Positions 53,122 to 62,458 of a stretch of 64,000 nt of DNA are shown one piece after another; positions within the stretch are counted from its first letter, which is position 1, and each line of letters opens with the position of its first letter. The stretch covers positions 1,860,001-1,924,000 of the forward strand of contig NZ_AP029023.1 of the NCBI RefSeq assembly GCF_037076555.1, written 5' to 3'. A program made the position numbers and the translations under genes. Below the pieces are notes generated by a model. That model had not been told where the DNA came from, ran no database searches, and saw only the letters and a program-made list of their open reading frames with translations. The stretch comes from Methylophilus sp. DW102. GTDB lineage: Bacteria > Pseudomonadota > Gammaproteobacteria > Burkholderiales > Methylophilaceae.

Positions 53122-54984
53122 ATGAACAATGAAGCCATTGCAAAACTGCTGAAACTGATTGCTGCCGATCCGCAGAAGTGGGATGCCTATCAGAAGCTGG
53201 CAGGCCTAATGCTGCAAAACCAGGAGTTTCATGCGGCTGAGCAATATTTGCTGCAAGCGATCAGTTTGCGGCCTGACCTGCTGGAACTGCGAGTGCAGCT
53301 AGGCAACCTGCATATGCGCACACAACAGTTCAAGGCGGCGCATGAGTGCTACAAACAAGCCATTGCCCTGGATGCCAAACAGGCACAGCTTTATTACCTG
53401 GATGCACGCGCACTGAAAAACCTGGGCAGAACGCAAGAAGCCATTTTGCGCCTGCGTACCGCCATCAAACTTGACCCGCAACGACTACCCGCCTTTACCG
53501 AATGTACTGACCTGATGCTGCAACTGCAGCAAGTCGACCAGGCAGCCAATGTTTTACGACAGGCGGTGGTGGCGCATCCGGAGCATGCCCATTTTCACTA
53601 TCGTCTGGGGGTGTTATGCATGCAACTGCAACAAACAGACGATGCACTGTTATGCATGAACGAGGCGATCCGCATACAGCCTGACTTTGCCGATGCCTAT
53701 CATCAGCGCGCCTTGATTCTGCAATCACAGGGCAAGCCACAAGAGGCCGTGCTAAGTTTTGATGAAGCTATCCGCTATCAACCGAATTTGCATTTACCCT
53801 ACAACAACCGTGGCGTGGTGTTATGCCAGCTGGGGAAGTACACTGAAGCGATTGCCGATTTCCGCCTGGCCTTGCAGTTGAACCCTGGGTATGCGGCTGC
53901 CCAATGCCACCTGGGCTTGGCGCTGTATGAAAACAGGCAGCACGATGAGGCTTACGCCTGCCTGGAGACGGCGCTTAAATTGGCGCCGAATCATGCGCAA
54001 GCCAGATATACCATGAGTATGCTGCGATTGGCACGCGGAGAATTCGAAGCCGGCTGGCCGCTGTATGCGGCGCGTTTTCAAGTGCTTGCGGACAAACACC
54101 GGCCAGATTTAAACTTGTTATGGTCATCGGCAGGCGCTCTGGTCGGCAAAACCATTCTGATCTGGGCCGAGCAGACGTTGAGCGACACCCTGCAATATTG
54201 CCGTTATCTGCCTATGGTTCAAGCCTGCAAACCTAACCATCTGGTATTAGCCGTCCCTGAGGCTTTATTTGACCTGTTTAATGAGTATTGGGCGCATGAT
54301 GCAACGATTCTGGTCGTTTGCCAGGATGGACGTAGCCTGCCGCATTTTGACGTATTCTGCCCCATGCTGAGCTTGCCAGCGGTGTTTAACACGCAACTGG
54401 ATACGATACCGGCCGGCTTGCCTTATCTGGGGGTAGAGGCACGCCACAGTGAACCCTGGCAACAATTACTGGGGCCTGGCCGTCGGTTGCGCATCGGGCT
54501 CAACTGGTGTGGCGAGGCGACGAACAAATATGATCAGTGGCGCAGTATTCCGCTCTTTCTGATGGCGCCTCTGCTGAATATGGAAGTCGAATGGCACAGC
54601 TTGCAAAAAGAGTTCAGGCGCGAAGACCATATCATGCTCAAACGGTTTCCCATGCTGGAATGTCATCACCCGGAATTAATAAACTTTACCGCCACTGCGG
54701 GGCTGATCATGCAAATGGATCTGGTGATATCAGTCGACACGGCCGTCGCGCATTTGGCTGCGGCCTTAGGCAAAGAGGTCTGGTTATTACTGCCGCAACA
54801 TGCGCATTTCCGCTGGTTACAACAGCGCGAAGACAGTCCGTGGTATCCAGGCATGCGCCTGTTCAGACAGGGGGATGACGAAGCTTGGGAGCAAGTGATT
54901 GACCGGATACATCAGGCCGTCACCGATGTGCTGGCCCAGCGTCATGAGCGCCTGATCGCAAGCGAACAAGCCGCACAAGACTAA
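53122..54984 (+). CDS. TPR protein fused to a glycosyltransferase-like domain
   Basis: A 620-residue protein. About nine tetratricopeptide repeats fill residues 1-330 (for example AEQYLLQAISLRPD, AHECYKQAIALD, AIADFRLALQLNPGYAAA). The C-terminal half (about 350-600) resembles the GT-B end of glycosyltransferase family 9 and of SPINDLY-type TPR transferases: LRIGLNWCGEATNKYD, and ISVDTAVAHLAAALGKEVWLLLP as the nucleotide-sugar segment. It could glycosylate a protein or envelope component. No partner is adjacent. Its stop overlaps the convergent HDOD gene by 4 bases. Confidence 0.8.
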   Translation: MNNEAIAKLLKLIAADPQKWDAYQKLAGLMLQNQEFHAAEQYLLQAISLRPDLLELRVQLGNLHMRTQQFKAAHECYKQAIALDAKQAQLYYLDARALKNLGRTQEAILRLRTAIKLDPQRLPAFTECTDLMLQLQQVDQAANVLRQAVVAHPEHAHFHYRLGVLCMQLQQTDDALLCMNEAIRIQPDFADAYHQRALILQSQGKPQEAVLSFDEAIRYQPNLHLPYNNRGVVLCQLGKYTEAIADFRLALQLNPGYAAAQCHLGLALYENRQHDEAYACLETALKLAPNHAQARYTMSMLRLARGEFEAGWPLYAARFQVLADKHRPDLNLLWSSAGALVGKTILIWAEQTLSDTLQYCRYLPMVQACKPNHLVLAVPEALFDLFNEYWAHDATILVVCQDGRSLPHFDVFCPMLSLPAVFNTQLDTIPAGLPYLGVEARHSEPWQQLLGPGRRLRIGLNWCGEATNKYDQWRSIPLFLMAPLLNMEVEWHSLQKEFRREDHIMLKRFPMLECHHPELINFTATAGLIMQMDLVISVDTAVAHLAAALGKEVWLLLPQHAHFRWLQQREDSPWYPGMRLFRQGDDEAWEQVIDRIHQAVTDVLAQRHERLIASEQAAQD

Positions 54985-55814
54985 TGTTGTGGCACGCCGA
55001 CGATATGTTTGACGCGCTCAACATCAACATGCAGCAACTCGGCAATATCTTTGTAGTCATCGGGCAAGGCAGCATTATCCCAGCCGTCGGCAGAATGTCT
55101 GGCCAGATTCACGGCTAACTGCACATTGCGCACCCTGGGCAGGTCTGCGCGCGCTTCGTCCATCAGGTCACTGAGCAATGGCGGCAAGTTAAAGACCTGC
55201 ACCAGCTCGGCCTGTAACTCCAGCAATCTGAAACCCAGCACCTCTTGTTGAACGACCCGGCTACGCAACGTTTTATCTGCGTCCTGGCGCTGGCTGATTT
55301 CGCCCATCGCATCCGGGTTAAAGCACCACATGAGCATTTCGGCAAAATCATGCAGCGAGGCTGCCACCCTCACCTCTTCTGCGTGCAAATCCATCAAATG
55401 CGAGGCAAACTCTGCGGAAAAATAACCGGCACGGTGAGCCCGTATCATGAGCTTGAGCAAATCGATCAAGGCGGACATATGCTCATGCAACACATCCTCC
55501 ACATGCGGAACGGTAGGAATCTGCGCGAAAAACGTGCCAGTGCCCATCATGATAATTGCCTGCTCGACCTGTACCAGGTCCTGTAACTGATGACGGCTGC
55601 GATGATTATTGGCGTACGCCAACACCTTGAACATCATGAGCGGATCATTAATGACCACACGGGTAATGTCACGGGCGCCCGTTTCATCTTCACGCGCCTG
55701 TAATTGAGCGATCTCTCTGGCCGTCTGCCGCAAGACCGGAATCTCTGCCGCCTTAAAAAAAGCCACCCAATCTTTAACGGTGCGGTTGGCTCTTGCATCG
55801 GTGAGTGTCACCAT
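54981..55814 (-). CDS. HDOD-domain signalling protein
   Basis: A 277-residue protein with one HDOD domain (residues about 20-220), a degenerate HD relative used in signalling. Visible are IPVLRQTAREIAQLQ, VVINDPLMMFKVLAYANNH and VRVAASLHDFAEMLMWCF, in which the HD pair is only partly conserved. No GGDEF, EAL or receiver domain is attached, so it would act through partners, often in motility or c-di-GMP control. The start ATG lies at 55814. It is tail-to-tail with the TPR gene. Confidence 0.85.
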   Translation of the reverse strand: MVTLTDARANRTVKDWVAFFKAAEIPVLRQTAREIAQLQAREDETGARDITRVVINDPLMMFKVLAYANNHRSRHQLQDLVQVEQAIIMMGTGTFFAQIPTVPHVEDVLHEHMSALIDLLKLMIRAHRAGYFSAEFASHLMDLHAEEVRVAASLHDFAEMLMWCFNPDAMGEISQRQDADKTLRSRVVQQEVLGFRLLELQAELVQVFNLPPLLSDLMDEARADLPRVRNVQLAVNLARHSADGWDNAALPDDYKDIAELLHVDVERVKHIVGVPQH

Positions 55815-56063
55815 AAGTGTGCTCCAGCTAAAATCATGCCCGAGTATAAATCATTGCCATCAAGTGCCATGTCGGGATCAATTACACTAATGCCAGTCAG
55901 TTTCTTTTATGACTCAACTCTATTAACGGCGTTCTTGCGCATTCCTTGAGCGAAGTAGGCCAAACATCATGACTGCTATGTGTCTATGTTAGAATGTTGT
56001 TTTAGTTAATGATTCCGAAAGCCTGTCTGGGAAACGGATTAACGTAAGAGCGGTCACTCGTTT

Positions 56064-56858
56064 ATGGCAATTGTTCTGCATACCCCCGAAGAAATTGAAA
56101 AAATGCGCATCGCAGGTCGTCTGGCCTCAGAAGTGCTGGACTACATCACACCGTTTGTCGTGGCGGGGGTGACCACCAACAAACTGGACCAGCTTTGCCA
56201 TGATTACATCGTCAATGAACAACAAGCGATCCCGGCCCCATTAAACTATGCACCAGATGGCCATGCACCCTACCCCAAGTCTATTTGCACCTCGATTAAC
56301 CAGCAAATCTGTCATGGGGTCCCTAGCGAAAAAGAGCTTAAAAATGGTGATATCGTCAACCTGGACATCACAGTCATCAAAGACGGCTATCATGGCGATA
56401 CGTCACGCATGTTTATGGTCGGCAGTGTCTCACCACAGGCAAAGCGGCTGTGCGACCTCACCTACCAGGCCATGTGGCGCGGCATAGAAAAGGTCAAACC
56501 TGGCAACACCTTGGGCGATATTGGCTATGCGATTCAGTCATTTGCAGAAAAAAATGGTTACAGCATTGTGCGTGAATTTTGCGGACATGGCATCGGCAAA
56601 AAATTTCATTGCGAGCCCCAAGTGTTGCATTATGGCAAACCCGGGGCAGGTTTGACGCTCAAGCCTGGCATGATTTTTACCATCGAACCCATGATCAATG
56701 CTGGACGCCGCGACATCAAATTCATGCCGGATGGCTGGACCGTGGTCACCAAGGACCGTAGCCTGTCGGCACAATGGGAGCATACCGTACTCGTCACTGA
56801 AGAGGGCTTTGAAATCATGACCGTCTCAGCGGGTACGCCAGCCCGGCCCACGCTCTAA
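56064..56858 (+). CDS. map: Methionine aminopeptidase, type I
   Basis: A 264-residue enzyme that removes N-terminal Met. The five metal ligands typical of type I are visible in context: VNLDITVIKDGYHGDTSRMF (two Asp), FCGHGIGKKFHCEP (His), MIFTIEPMIN (Glu) and WEHTVLVTEEG (Glu region). The length is normal. It lies 27 bases upstream of glnD, the usual betaproteobacterial order, and probably shares its transcript. Confidence 0.95.
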   Translation: MAIVLHTPEEIEKMRIAGRLASEVLDYITPFVVAGVTTNKLDQLCHDYIVNEQQAIPAPLNYAPDGHAPYPKSICTSINQQICHGVPSEKELKNGDIVNLDITVIKDGYHGDTSRMFMVGSVSPQAKRLCDLTYQAMWRGIEKVKPGNTLGDIGYAIQSFAEKNGYSIVREFCGHGIGKKFHCEPQVLHYGKPGAGLTLKPGMIFTIEPMINAGRRDIKFMPDGWTVVTKDRSLSAQWEHTVLVTEEGFEIMTVSAGTPARPTL

Positions 56859-56885
56859 GGCACGCATGTCGATGGTCAGTCCCGC

Positions 56886-59462
56886 ATGACAGTCATTGGC
56901 AAGGAACATCTCAAGCATTGGCGAGCGTCAGTACAACTGACACGTCAACAACTGGCCGATGCTTATCTGGCCAAGCCGCAAGCCAAACGCCTGCTACAAC
57001 AACATACGCGCTCACTCGATCTACTGCTTAAACAGATTTGGCAGGCTTATGCCCTGCCAGAGAGTGCTTGCCTGGTTGCGGTCGGCGGCTATGGCCGTGG
57101 CGATATGTTTCCCTACTCGGACATTGATTTGCTGATCCTGATGCCGGAAAACAGCGATGCTGCGCTACAGACGCTGGTTGAATCGCTGATTGGCACCTTG
57201 TGGGATATTGGTCTCAATATCGGTCATAGCGTGCGCAGCCTCAAAGAGTGCCTGGACGAAGCGCAGCTGGATGTGACCATCATGACCAACCTGCTGGAAG
57301 CCCGCTGGCTGAGCGGAGACAAAAAAACTTTCCAGTCCCTGACGCAGTTACTGCATACACAGCTGGACCAAGCCCGTTTTTTTGCTGAAAAACTGCGTGA
57401 GCAACAAATCCGTCATGCCAAATTTCATGACACGGCTTACAACCTAGAACCCAATGTCAAAGAGAGTCCAGGCGGCCTCAGGGATTTGCATATGGTTCTT
57501 TGGGTCGCGCAAAGCCAGGGCTTGGGCAGTGATTGGAACGCGCTTGCCCAGGCGGGGTTATTAAGTCGGCATGAAGCCATTCAACTCAAAAAACACGAAC
57601 GTTTGCTGCAAAACCTGCGCATCCGCCTGCACTTGATGGCCAAGCGCCGGGAAGACCGCCTGGTATTCGACTTTCAAAACACGCTGGCGGAGCAGATGGG
57701 CTATGAGACCAATCCGCAAAAACGTGCCAGCGAACAGTTAATGCAAGGCTTTTACCGGAGTGCCAAAGCGGTCATCATAGAAAATGAAGTCCTGCTGAAA
57801 TTACTGCATGCACGCATTCAGCCAGAAACCAAGCCGCCGCAAGCATTAACAGAAGACTTTAGCCTGTCTCAGGGCTTGCTGAGTGCAAATGCGCCAGACC
57901 TGTTTCAACGCAAGCCCGAAACCATCTTGCAATGTTTTCAACTCCTGCAGCAATACCCGGAAATTACCGGCTTTAGTGCGCCGCTCGTACGTGCATTGCA
58001 GGCGGCACAGCCGCTGATCAACCATCAATTCAGACAACGCGCCAATCACAAAGCCTTGTTCCTGCAAATTTTGCACAGCCGCGAAGGTGTGCACCGCAGC
58101 CTGCGGCGCATGAACCGTTATGGCATCCTCGGCCGCTATATCCCGGTATTTGGCCGCGTCATCGCACAAATGCAGCATGATCTGTTTCATGTCTATACGG
58201 TAGATGAGCACACGCTGAATGTCTTACGCAACCTCAGACGCTTTGCCAAACCCGATTTGAGACACGAATTTCCGCTGTGCAGCCAACTATTTAATGCATT
58301 CAGCCAGCCACATTTGCTCTATCTGGCGGCCATTTTTCACGACATTGCCAAAGGCCGTGGCGGCGATCATTCGCTGCTGGGCACCCTGGACGCGCGCCGA
58401 TTCTGCAAACAACATGGCTTAAGCAAAACGGATACAGAGCTAGTCGCTTGGCTGGTTGAGGCACACCTAAAACTATCCAGCACGGCACAAAAAAGTGATT
58501 TATCCGACCCCGATGTGATTGAAGCCTTTGCGCATCTGGTGGGGACAGAATATCGCCTGACAGCGTTGTACTTACTGACGGTGGCCGACATTCGCGGCAC
58601 CAGCCCGAATGTGTGGAATGCGTGGAAGGCCAAACTGCTCGAGAGCCTGTTTTTGCAAACGCGGCGAGTGCTGCAACAATCACTGAATACCGAAGCCCAG
58701 CTCAGCTTACGCAAGCAGGAAGTGTTGCAGAAACTTAGCAGTTTCAACCTTAAAGAGTCTTCCGTGGCAGCCCTGTGGCAAGCCTTTGGCAATGGCTATT
58801 TCAGTCGTTTTGACAGTGATGAAATCGCCTGGCAAAGCCGATTACTGATTCCGCATCTCAATACCGAACAAGCCATTGTGCGTGCCCGGCTCAGCCCCAA
58901 AGGGGATGGCATTCAGGTGATGATCTACAGCCGAGATCAAAAAGAGATTTTTGCCCGTATCTGCCATTTTTTTGACAGCATGCAATACAACATTGTGCAG
59001 GCCAAGATTTACACCACCGCTCACGGCTATGCCCTGGATAACTTTATTGTGCTGGAACCTGAAACACGGCAGATCAGCTATAACGGCTTATTGAAGCATA
59101 TTGAACAAGGGTTGAATACGCAATTGATCAGCCATGAGGCGATTCCCGCGCCAATTCGCGGCCGGGTCAGCAGGCAAGTCAAACATATGCCGATTAGCAC
59201 GCAAGTGAGTTTTAAAGCCGTGCCCAATCCACAGGACGCAGACCAGCCTTTTCAACAGCTGGATATCATCGCCAATGACCGCCCAGGATTATTGGCCAGT
59301 ATGGCGCTGATTTTTCAGCAACATGGCATTGCATTACATAATGCCAAAATCAACACCTTAGGCAACCGGGTAGAAGATAGTTTTTTAATCTCAAACTGCC
59401 ATGGGTCTATGCTCGATGAAGCACAGTTAGAGGATCTCAAATCTGCATTGAACACGCTTTGA
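56886..59462 (+). CDS. glnD: PII uridylyltransferase/uridylyl-removing enzyme
   Basis: An 858-residue bifunctional regulator that uridylylates PII under nitrogen limitation and removes UMP when glutamine is high. The N-terminal nucleotidyltransferase domain has GGYGRGDMFPYSDIDLLIL. The HD domain carries LYLAAIFHDIAKGRGGDHS. Two ACT domains at the C-terminus sense glutamine (RICHFFDSMQYNIVQAKI; DIIANDRPGLLASMALIF). Length and order are canonical. A strong terminator follows. Confidence 0.95.
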   Translation: MTVIGKEHLKHWRASVQLTRQQLADAYLAKPQAKRLLQQHTRSLDLLLKQIWQAYALPESACLVAVGGYGRGDMFPYSDIDLLILMPENSDAALQTLVESLIGTLWDIGLNIGHSVRSLKECLDEAQLDVTIMTNLLEARWLSGDKKTFQSLTQLLHTQLDQARFFAEKLREQQIRHAKFHDTAYNLEPNVKESPGGLRDLHMVLWVAQSQGLGSDWNALAQAGLLSRHEAIQLKKHERLLQNLRIRLHLMAKRREDRLVFDFQNTLAEQMGYETNPQKRASEQLMQGFYRSAKAVIIENEVLLKLLHARIQPETKPPQALTEDFSLSQGLLSANAPDLFQRKPETILQCFQLLQQYPEITGFSAPLVRALQAAQPLINHQFRQRANHKALFLQILHSREGVHRSLRRMNRYGILGRYIPVFGRVIAQMQHDLFHVYTVDEHTLNVLRNLRRFAKPDLRHEFPLCSQLFNAFSQPHLLYLAAIFHDIAKGRGGDHSLLGTLDARRFCKQHGLSKTDTELVAWLVEAHLKLSSTAQKSDLSDPDVIEAFAHLVGTEYRLTALYLLTVADIRGTSPNVWNAWKAKLLESLFLQTRRVLQQSLNTEAQLSLRKQEVLQKLSSFNLKESSVAALWQAFGNGYFSRFDSDEIAWQSRLLIPHLNTEQAIVRARLSPKGDGIQVMIYSRDQKEIFARICHFFDSMQYNIVQAKIYTTAHGYALDNFIVLEPETRQISYNGLLKHIEQGLNTQLISHEAIPAPIRGRVSRQVKHMPISTQVSFKAVPNPQDADQPFQQLDIIANDRPGLLASMALIFQQHGIALHNAKINTLGNRVEDSFLISNCHGSMLDEAQLEDLKSALNTL

Positions 59463-59485
59463 TAGTGGTTGGTCTTAAGACAAGC

Positions 59486-59520
59486 AAAAAGCCCTTGGCA
59501 AGCAATGCCAAGGGCTTTTT
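59486..59520. terminator. Terminator after glnD
   Basis: AAAAAGCCCTTGGCA and TGCCAAGGGCTTTTT flank AGCAA. With A and T runs on both sides it can act for glnD and the convergent PEP-CTERM gene. Confidence 0.88.
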
Positions 59521-59536
59521 GTAGAAGTGCCATCAC

Positions 59537-60076
59537 TTATAGTTGTCGACGCCGTACGGCAATCAAACCCAGCCCAGCCAACAACAATGCAAGATTTTCA
59601 AGCTCAGGCACTGGGGTTGTCACCAAATTTAAAATCACTTTTGAACCCGCTGTAAAAGAGACATTCTCCCAATTCAGGCCGACTTGATTATCATTAAAAG
59701 TGAAGCTGAGATCTGTAGTTTGGAAAGACTGTGAGTCATAGGTCACACTAGTAATGCGATCTGCGCCCGTAAAGCTCAACAAATTACCACTGTTGATTAC
59801 AATCCCATTGCTGGTATAGGACGGTGCTGAGTAATCAAAAAAAGTATCTTTAAGAAAGGTATAAGTAATTTGGTTATCTGTCACACTAACGTTAAAAGAA
59901 CCAAATACCAAGTCTGCGGAGGTACCCGCTGCATTGAATGTGGTGGCTGAGTTGCCAAAAGCATAAGCTCCGCCGTTGTAGTAGTATGTAGAATTTACCG
60001 TACTCCCATTGAGTCCGGCATAAGCACCGGAAGAGAATATCAAAGCTGCCATTGCGAGAACTGAAGCGATCTTCAT
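59537..60076 (-). CDS. PEP-CTERM-like protein with variant PEL sorting motif
   Basis: A 179-residue secreted protein: signal peptide (VLAMAALIFSSGAYA), a Ser/Thr/Asn/Tyr-rich beta-type body and a C-terminal signal VPELENLALLLAGLGLIAVRRRQL-like tail of hydrophobic helix and basic end. The motif reads PEL in place of PEP; all other features match the exosortase substrate family. GGTGAGG stands upstream of the ATG. It is the second such protein in the window and differs in body from the one at 7247. Confidence 0.8.
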   Translation of the reverse strand: MKIASVLAMAALIFSSGAYAGLNGSTVNSTYYYNGGAYAFGNSATTFNAAGTSADLVFGSFNVSVTDNQITYTFLKDTFFDYSAPSYTSNGIVINSGNLLSFTGADRITSVTYDSQSFQTTDLSFTFNDNQVGLNWENVSFTAGSKVILNLVTTPVPELENLALLLAGLGLIAVRRRQL

Positions 60077-60244
60077 ATGCTAACCTCACCAAATAATTAA
60101 TTGATTTTAAAGCCATTTTATAGAGACCAGCACATAATGGCAATAGCCCATTTGGCCTAGCGAGCAACGCGCCTCCCGATTCAAATCAGTTTCTGATAGC
60201 CTAACAGTATAGGCTTAGGGATTTTTTGGCACTTGTCGTTGAAA

Positions 60245-60532
60245 TCACTCAAAATGGTAATGCTTTTTCAACGGCTGTTTGACTTCCCACACACAATCCA
60301 GCCCACTGGCAAAGGTGACTAAGTCACCCGCCCCAAAACTCACCGGCTCGCCATCTTTAGGTGTCACGGTCACCTCCCCTTGCAAGATATAAGCAATCTC
60401 GCTACTGCTATATTGCCAGGGGAAAATAGAGACTTCTTTTGACCAGGTTGGCCACTGATCCACACCAAGTGCGGCGAGTGTCTCGGCGCTGGGACGCTCG
60501 ACCTTAATTTGATTCACTGGATGATGACTCAT
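60245..60532 (-). CDS. Cupin-domain protein (DUF861-like)
   Basis: A 95-residue single-cupin protein. SSEIAYILQGEVTVTPKDGEPVSFGAGDLVTFASGLDCVWEVKQPLKKHY is the DUF861/EutQ-like pattern. The PERP-like W..F....Y segment (WPTWSKEVSIFPW) is at the front. It has no signal peptide. Its function is unknown. It is a paralogue of the next gene, with the same ending KKHYHFE/KKHYKHF; a terminator lies between the two. Confidence 0.85.
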   Translation of the reverse strand: MSHHPVNQIKVERPSAETLAALGVDQWPTWSKEVSIFPWQYSSSEIAYILQGEVTVTPKDGEPVSFGAGDLVTFASGLDCVWEVKQPLKKHYHFE

Positions 60533-60575
60533 GTGTATTCCTTTCTTGCTTAGGATAACGGAGGCCCATCAACAA

Positions 60576-60602
60576 AAAACCCTGCCGGATTGACAGGGTT
60601 TT
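60576..60602 (-). terminator. Terminator between the two cupin genes
   Basis: AAAACCCTG (60576-60584) pairs with CAGGGTTTT (60594-60602). On the minus strand it follows the cupin gene at 60622 and ends in a T-run. Confidence 0.75.
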
Positions 60603-60621
60603 CATCATACTACCACTTCAA

Positions 60622-60897
60622 TTAAAAGTGTTTGTAGTGTTTTTTCAATTGCTTGACGACTTCCCACTGGGATTTCAGGCCTTTTGGAAACTCTACATAG
60701 TCACCTGCTTTGATGGTAACAGTTTCGCCACCAGCTGGCGTCACTTTGAATTCACCTTCCAACACATAGGCTTTTTCAGTCATGGTGAAGTCGAGTGGGA
60801 ATTTTGATGGAGGGCAATCCCAAATGTTCCAGCTGGACACGCCCAGCTCGTTCAATTTCTCTTGGGATGGGTTGCTATCGATAATGATTTGAGCCAT
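60622..60897 (-). CDS. Cupin-domain protein (DUF861-like), paralogue
   Basis: A 91-residue single-cupin protein, MAQIIIDSNPSQEKLNELGV, then MTEKAYVLEGEFKVTPAGGETVTIKAGDYVEFPKGLKSQWEV. AAGGA lies 6-8 bases before ATG 60897; a longer frame to 60993 runs into the tRNA region and is rejected. It is closely related to the cupin at 60245. Both may bind a metal, but only one histidine pair is visible at the C-terminus, so activity is doubtful. Confidence 0.85.
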   Translation of the reverse strand: MAQIIIDSNPSQEKLNELGVSSWNIWDCPPSKFPLDFTMTEKAYVLEGEFKVTPAGGETVTIKAGDYVEFPKGLKSQWEVVKQLKKHYKHF

Positions 60898-60965
60898 GAC
60901 GGTTCCTTCATGTAAATATAAAAAACTGCAAATAGAAATGCCGCAAAACTGCGGCATTTCATGTC

Positions 60966-61055
60966 TGGCGGAAGAGGTGAGATTCGAACTCACGGAGGGC
61001 GTGAACCCTCGACAGTTTTCAAGACTGTTGCATTAAACCGCTCTGCCACTCTTCC
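60966..61055 (-). tRNA. tRNA-Ser (anticodon TGA)
   Basis: The 90-base minus-strand product starts GGAAGAGTGGCAGAGCGG and ends CTCTTCCGCCA with encoded CCA. The anticodon stem ACAGT/ACTGT encloses CTTGAAA (anticodon TGA). A long variable arm (CGAGGGTTCACGCCCTCC) is characteristic of class II serine tRNA. The TPsiC loop GTTCGAATC is intact. Confidence 0.95.
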
Positions 61056-61080
61056 CGAAAGCGCGCATTATAGCAAACAA

Positions 61081-61614
61081 TCAGTCATCTGGAAGCGTTA
61101 TTCCAGGAAAAAGTACATCATTAAAGCCAAATTTTTTCAGATCACGGATACGCATGGGGTAAAGCACACCAAATAAGTGGTCACATTCATGCTGGACCAC
61201 CCGCGCATGAAAGCCGCTCACTGTGCGGTCAATCACGTTGCCTTGCGGGTCAAAGCCACGGTAATGCAGGTGCTGATAACGCGGCACCAGGCCGCGCATG
61301 CCAGGCACAGACAGACACCCTTCCCACCCCTCTTCTTCTGCCTCATCCACAGGTGTGAGTTCGGGGTTGATCAAAATCGTAAAAGGCACGGCTTCGGCGT
61401 CTGGATAACGCGGATTGGCACCGACGCCGAACATCACCACCTGCAAACTGACACCAATTTGTGGCGCGGCAATGCCTGCGCCCTGCATATGCGTCATCGT
61501 GTCGTGCATATCCTGAATCAAGGCATGCAACTCGGGCGTATCAAACTCGGTGATCTTGTCTGCTACCCGATAAAGTAAAGGCTCGCCCATTCTCAGCACA
61601 GGTTTGACTGCCAT
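61081..61614 (-). CDS. def: Peptide deformylase
   Basis: A 177-residue metalloenzyme that removes the formyl group from nascent proteins. The three motifs are [18 protein letters not shown] (metal cysteine) and QHECDHL (metal histidines and catalytic glutamate). ATG 61614 gives [14 protein letters not shown], the usual beginning. The C-terminus [16 protein letters not shown] is longer than in E. coli. It lies 21 bases after mtnP on the same strand. Confidence 0.94.
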   Translation of the reverse strand: MAVKPVLRMGEPLLYRVADKITEFDTPELHALIQDMHDTMTHMQGAGIAAPQIGVSLQVVMFGVGANPRYPDAEAVPFTILINPELTPVDEAEEEGWEGCLSVPGMRGLVPRYQHLHYRGFDPQGNVIDRTVSGFHARVVQHECDHLFGVLYPMRIRDLKKFGFNDVLFPGITLPDD

Positions 61615-61635
61615 TTCTGCTCCTCTGACTGCCGT

Positions 61636-62391
61636 TTAAGCCACAGAACAATCATTATCTGACAGGTATTGCGCAATGACGGCACGGACTTTATCCATGG
61701 TTTGCTGCAGCAAAGGCATGACCTGCTCAAACTGGATAGATTGTGTACTATCGCCGCGACCAGCCGCAAAATTGGCTACCGGGCAGATGGCCGCATAAGA
61801 CACGCCCAATTCACGCGCCAATACCGCTTCCGGCATGCCGGTCATGCCGACAAGGGTGGCACCATCCCGCTCATAGCGGTCTATCTCTGCGGCGGTCTCC
61901 AGCCGCGGCCCTTGCACGCAAGCATACACACCACCATCCACCACGCTGCAGCCCACATCGGCAGCGGCTTTGAGACAGCGTTCACGCATGGCTTGTGAAT
62001 AAGGTTGTGTGAAGTCTACATGCCGCACAGGCAGCTCTATGCCATCGTGATAGGTGTTATTGCGGCCATAAGTGTAATCGAGTATCTGGTTAGGCAAGAC
62101 GATATCTCCCGGGATCAGATTACGCGTAATGCCGCCCACCGTGGCCACTGCCAGCAAATCACAGACGCCGACCGAATGCAGGGCCCAGACATTGGCCCGG
62201 TAATTGATCGCATGTGGCGGAATCGTATGCCCACCACCATGACGGGCTAAAAACACCACCTCTTTGCCATTGATTTCGCCAAAGACTAAGGGCTGCGAAG
62301 GTTCCCCATATGGCGTGCGCACGATCAAGCGCTTAGAAATGTTCAAATTATCCAGTGCGGTGAGCCCAGTGCCCCCAATAATGCCTAACAT
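61636..62391 (-). CDS. mtnP: Methylthioadenosine/methylthioinosine phosphorylase
   Basis: A 251-residue purine nucleoside phosphorylase-2 family enzyme. Motifs: IIGGTGLTALDN, phosphate-site LARHGGGHTIPPHAINYRANVWAL, CVQGPRLETAAEI and VGMTGMPEAVLARELGV. The PPHAINYRAN wording and M-T-G-M-P-E-A follow the Pseudomonas S-methyl-5'-thioinosine phosphorylase group more than human-type MTAP, so methylthioinosine may be the true substrate. It salvages methylthioadenosine from polyamine synthesis. It lies upstream of def. Confidence 0.85.
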   Translation of the reverse strand: MLGIIGGTGLTALDNLNISKRLIVRTPYGEPSQPLVFGEINGKEVVFLARHGGGHTIPPHAINYRANVWALHSVGVCDLLAVATVGGITRNLIPGDIVLPNQILDYTYGRNNTYHDGIELPVRHVDFTQPYSQAMRERCLKAAADVGCSVVDGGVYACVQGPRLETAAEIDRYERDGATLVGMTGMPEAVLARELGVSYAAICPVANFAAGRGDSTQSIQFEQVMPLLQQTMDKVRAVIAQYLSDNDCSVA

Positions 62392-62458
62392 AAGTTCTCT
62401 TTATGATTGTTCATCTGCAAGGCGTAAGCGTATCATGGATTTATGGCATACTTAAGCC

